Shown here: piece by piece, positions 62,491-64,000 of the stretch | Position numbering within the stretch: the first letter of the stretch is position 1 | Layout: the number at the start of each line of letters is the position of its first letter | Source: Rhizobiales bacterium CCH3-A5 | GTDB taxonomy: Bacteria > Pseudomonadota > Alphaproteobacteria > Rhizobiales > Beijerinckiaceae | Assembly: GCA_001556025.1 (NCBI GenBank) | Contig: LSIB01000098.1 | Coordinates: forward strand, 1 to 64,000 | Length of the DNA stretch: 64,000 bases | Direction of reading: 5' to 3' | Program-made: the position numbers and the translations under genes | The notes under the pieces: model-generated | Seen by the model: the letters and a program-made list of their open reading frames with translations, nothing else | The model's database searches: none | Told to the model about the DNA's origin: nothing

Positions 62491-63171
62491 CTAAGCCTTC
62501 TCGTTCTCTGTTCGGGCTGCCTTGCGCGCCGCCGCGATGAAGTCCCCGATCCTGCCGATATCCTTGACGCCGGGCGCGGATTCCACGCCTGACGAGACAT
62601 CGACGCCGGCCGGCCGCGCGATGGCGATGGCCTCCCTGACGTTCCCCGGATCGAGCCCGCCCGATAGCATGAAGCGAAAGCTTGGGTCGAGGCTCGCCAG
62701 CAGCGACCAGTCGAAGGGCCTGCCATGGCCACCGGGATAGGCGGCGTCCTTCGGCGGCTTGGCGTCGAGCAGGATCAGGTCGGCGACGCCGCGATAGGGT
62801 TCGATCGCGGCGAGGTCGTCCGGGCCGGCTATACCGAGCGCCTTCATCACGGGAAGACCGGTCGCGGCCTTGATGGCGGCGACCTCGGTCGGCGTCTCGC
62901 GACCATGAAGCTGCAGCCAGTCGGGCTTTAACGTCTGCGCCAGTTCGACGGCCTGCCGCTCGCTCCAGTCCACGATCAGCGCGACGATCTGCGTCCGTCC
63001 CCGCGCTTGCGCCACCAGGGCGAGTGCCCGCTCACGCGAGACGAAGCGCGGGCTCCTTGGATGGAAATTCAGCCCAACCATGTCGGCGCCGGCCGCCAGC
63101 GCGGCCTCGAGCGTCTCGCCCGTGGACAAGCCGCAGATCTTCACCGCGATACCGGATTTCAACGTCGTCAT
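62491..63171 (-). CDS. trpF: Phosphoribosylanthranilate isomerase
   Basis: TrpF performs the Amadori step of tryptophan synthesis. The 226-residue TIM barrel has the catalytic Cys in VKICGLSTGE, the aspartate in VDWSERQ, LQLHGRETP, and the phosphate-binding MLSGGLDPGNV and GVDVSSGVESAPGVKD. Start at ATG 63171 (MTTLKSG). It is the first gene of the trp set here. Confidence 0.95.
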   Translation of the reverse strand: MTTLKSGIAVKICGLSTGETLEAALAAGADMVGLNFHPRSPRFVSRERALALVAQARGRTQIVALIVDWSERQAVELAQTLKPDWLQLHGRETPTEVAAIKAATGLPVMKALGIAGPDDLAAIEPYRGVADLILLDAKPPKDAAYPGGHGRPFDWSLLASLDPSFRFMLSGGLDPGNVREAIAIARPAGVDVSSGVESAPGVKDIGRIGDFIAAARKAARTENEKA

Positions 63172-63282
63172 GGGCGGCCTATAGCATGATCGTGCGCGCC
63201 GCCGCACTTGCGACATGATGGCTGTTAAAGCCAAGCTTTGGCGAACACGGCGCGGCGCGCGCATGCGGGAATCGGTTGGGGC

Positions 63283-64000
63283 ATGGGGCGACGCGGTTTC
63301 ACGATACTGGCGGGGCTGCTGGCGATCTTCGGGATCACGGCGGCGGTGTTCTACTTCGTCAGCCAGCCGAAGACGCTGCGTCTCGCCGTCGGGCCGCTCG
63401 GCTCCGAGGATGCGCGCATGGCGGCAGGCTTCGTACAGGGCCTGAACCGGGAGAAATCCTCGATCCGCCTGCGCCTCGTCCTGACCGAGGGCTCAGAGGA
63501 AAGCGCGAAGGGCCTCGACGAGGGCAAGGCCGACCTCGCCATCGTGCGGCCCGACATCGCGCTGCCGGCGCAGGGCGACACGGCCTTGATCACGCGGCGG
63601 TCTTTTCCCTTCATCATCACGACGAAGGAGAGCGCGATCGGGCGCATCGCCGATCTGCGCGGCCGCCGGATCGGTGTCGTCCGCACTCCGGCCGGCAACC
63701 TTACGTTGCTGCAGCGGGTGCTGGAGCAGTACGAGGTCGCGCTCGACGAAGTCTCGGTCGTCGCGCTTGCGCCCGACGAGATCGTGCCGGCCGCGAAGGA
63801 ACGACGCATCGACGCCTTCTTTTCGATCAACGCCGTGAGCGCGCTGACCAACAACGAAGCGCTGAACCGTCTGCGCGCGGCCTGGGGCGAGGATCCCGTG
63901 CTGATCCCGATCCGCGAGGCCGAGGCGATCAAGGCGCGCTTCCGCGCCATCGAAACCGGTGAGATCGTGCGCGGCGCGCTCGGCGGCGACCCGCCAAGGC
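63283..64000 (+). CDS. TAXI-family TRAP solute-binding protein (partial at window end)
   Basis: The frame opens at ATG 63283 and runs off the window after 239 codons. One hydrophobic segment near the start (FTILAGLLAIFGITAAVFYFV) anchors or exports the protein. The periplasmic binding fold follows (LRLAVGPLGSEDARMAAGF, LDEGKADLAIVRPDIALP, IADLRGRRIGVVRTPAGN). These resemble TAXI proteins, which serve TRAP transporters. It is partial at the 3' end, so the permease partner cannot be seen. Confidence 0.85.
   Translation, partial: MGRRGFTILAGLLAIFGITAAVFYFVSQPKTLRLAVGPLGSEDARMAAGFVQGLNREKSSIRLRLVLTEGSEESAKGLDEGKADLAIVRPDIALPAQGDTALITRRSFPFIITTKESAIGRIADLRGRRIGVVRTPAGNLTLLQRVLEQYEVALDEVSVVALAPDEIVPAAKERRIDAFFSINAVSALTNNEALNRLRAAWGEDPVLIPIREAEAIKARFRAIETGEIVRGALGGDPPR

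Noticed and set aside
1..64000. CRISPR arrays, transposases, prophage genes, tRNA and rRNA genes
   Set aside because: Read for regular spacer-repeat units, transposase motifs and tRNA-like cloverleaf arms in the intergenic gaps; none was convincing.

Overview
The window is GC-rich, densely coded DNA from an alphaproteobacterial chromosome. Gene content and order point to Hyphomicrobiales, possibly a Bosea-like organism; the genus is a guess. Supporting signs are the dnaX-ybaB-recR block with an adjacent small SRP RNA, rpmH-rnpA-yidC-engB-argB, a trpF-trpB-trpA-accD-folC block, a full Tad/Cpa pilus locus, a pcaIJHG cluster with an IclR regulator, and several palindromic intergenic repeats of the kind common in this order. 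No phage, transposase, rRNA, tRNA or CRISPR array was seen.

Layout. 1-6.4 kb: a secreted RTX calcium-binding repeat protein, a PrtD/PrtE-type type I secretion pair, a divergent MarR-type regulator and a glycosyltransferase; the set resembles the regulator/secretion part of rhizobial galactoglucan (exp/wge) loci. 6.4-13.9 kb: a small unknown protein, GMP reductase, an acetamidase/formamidase, a DMT exporter, an AbrB-type membrane protein and two divergent glycosyltransferases. 13.9-17.2 kb: coaBC-dut-rrf2-cysK with start/stop overlaps, joining CoA and cysteine metabolism. 17.4-21.7 kb: a VOC dioxygenase-like protein, an FAD oxidoreductase overlapping a YihY protein, and an Omp25-like porin. 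21.8-31.7 kb: recR, ybaB, dnaX, SRP RNA, rpmH, rnpA, yidC, a hexapeptide acetyltransferase, engB, a DUF423 protein, argB, an NlpC/P60 hydrolase and a MarR regulator. 31.8-33.2 kb: a leucyl aminopeptidase.

33.2-45.4 kb: the Tad (Flp) pilus locus. Two blocks, tadD on + and cpaA-B-C-D-E-F-tadB-tadC on -, are followed by the 56-residue Flp pilin on - and by a pilN-domain protein and two TadE-like pseudopilins on +. The locus has a strong terminator behind flp and a bidirectional terminator between tadD and tadC. 45.4-49.6 kb: phosphoglucomutase/phosphomannomutase, a periplasmic aspartic protease, ribokinase and 2-dehydro-3-deoxygalactonokinase. 49.7-53.5 kb: the protocatechuate branch of the beta-ketoadipate pathway (pcaIJHG) with a divergent PcaR-like regulator and a recognisable operator. 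53.5-56.8 kb: aldose epimerase, L,D-transpeptidase, TauE/SafE permease, aldo/keto reductase. 56.9-63.2 kb: folC, accD, trpA, then a DUF488 protein and a Phd/VapC toxin-antitoxin pair lying between trpA and trpB, then trpB and trpF. The window ends inside a TAXI-family solute-binding protein.

The observations most worth following are the RTX/type I secretion/regulator module with a shared AT-rich motif at its two promoters, the toxin-antitoxin pair inside the trp block, the loss of structural zinc cysteines in both AccD and DnaX, and the PcaR-like operator. I do not see a clearly unprecedented system; most of the window is recognisable core and accessory metabolism.
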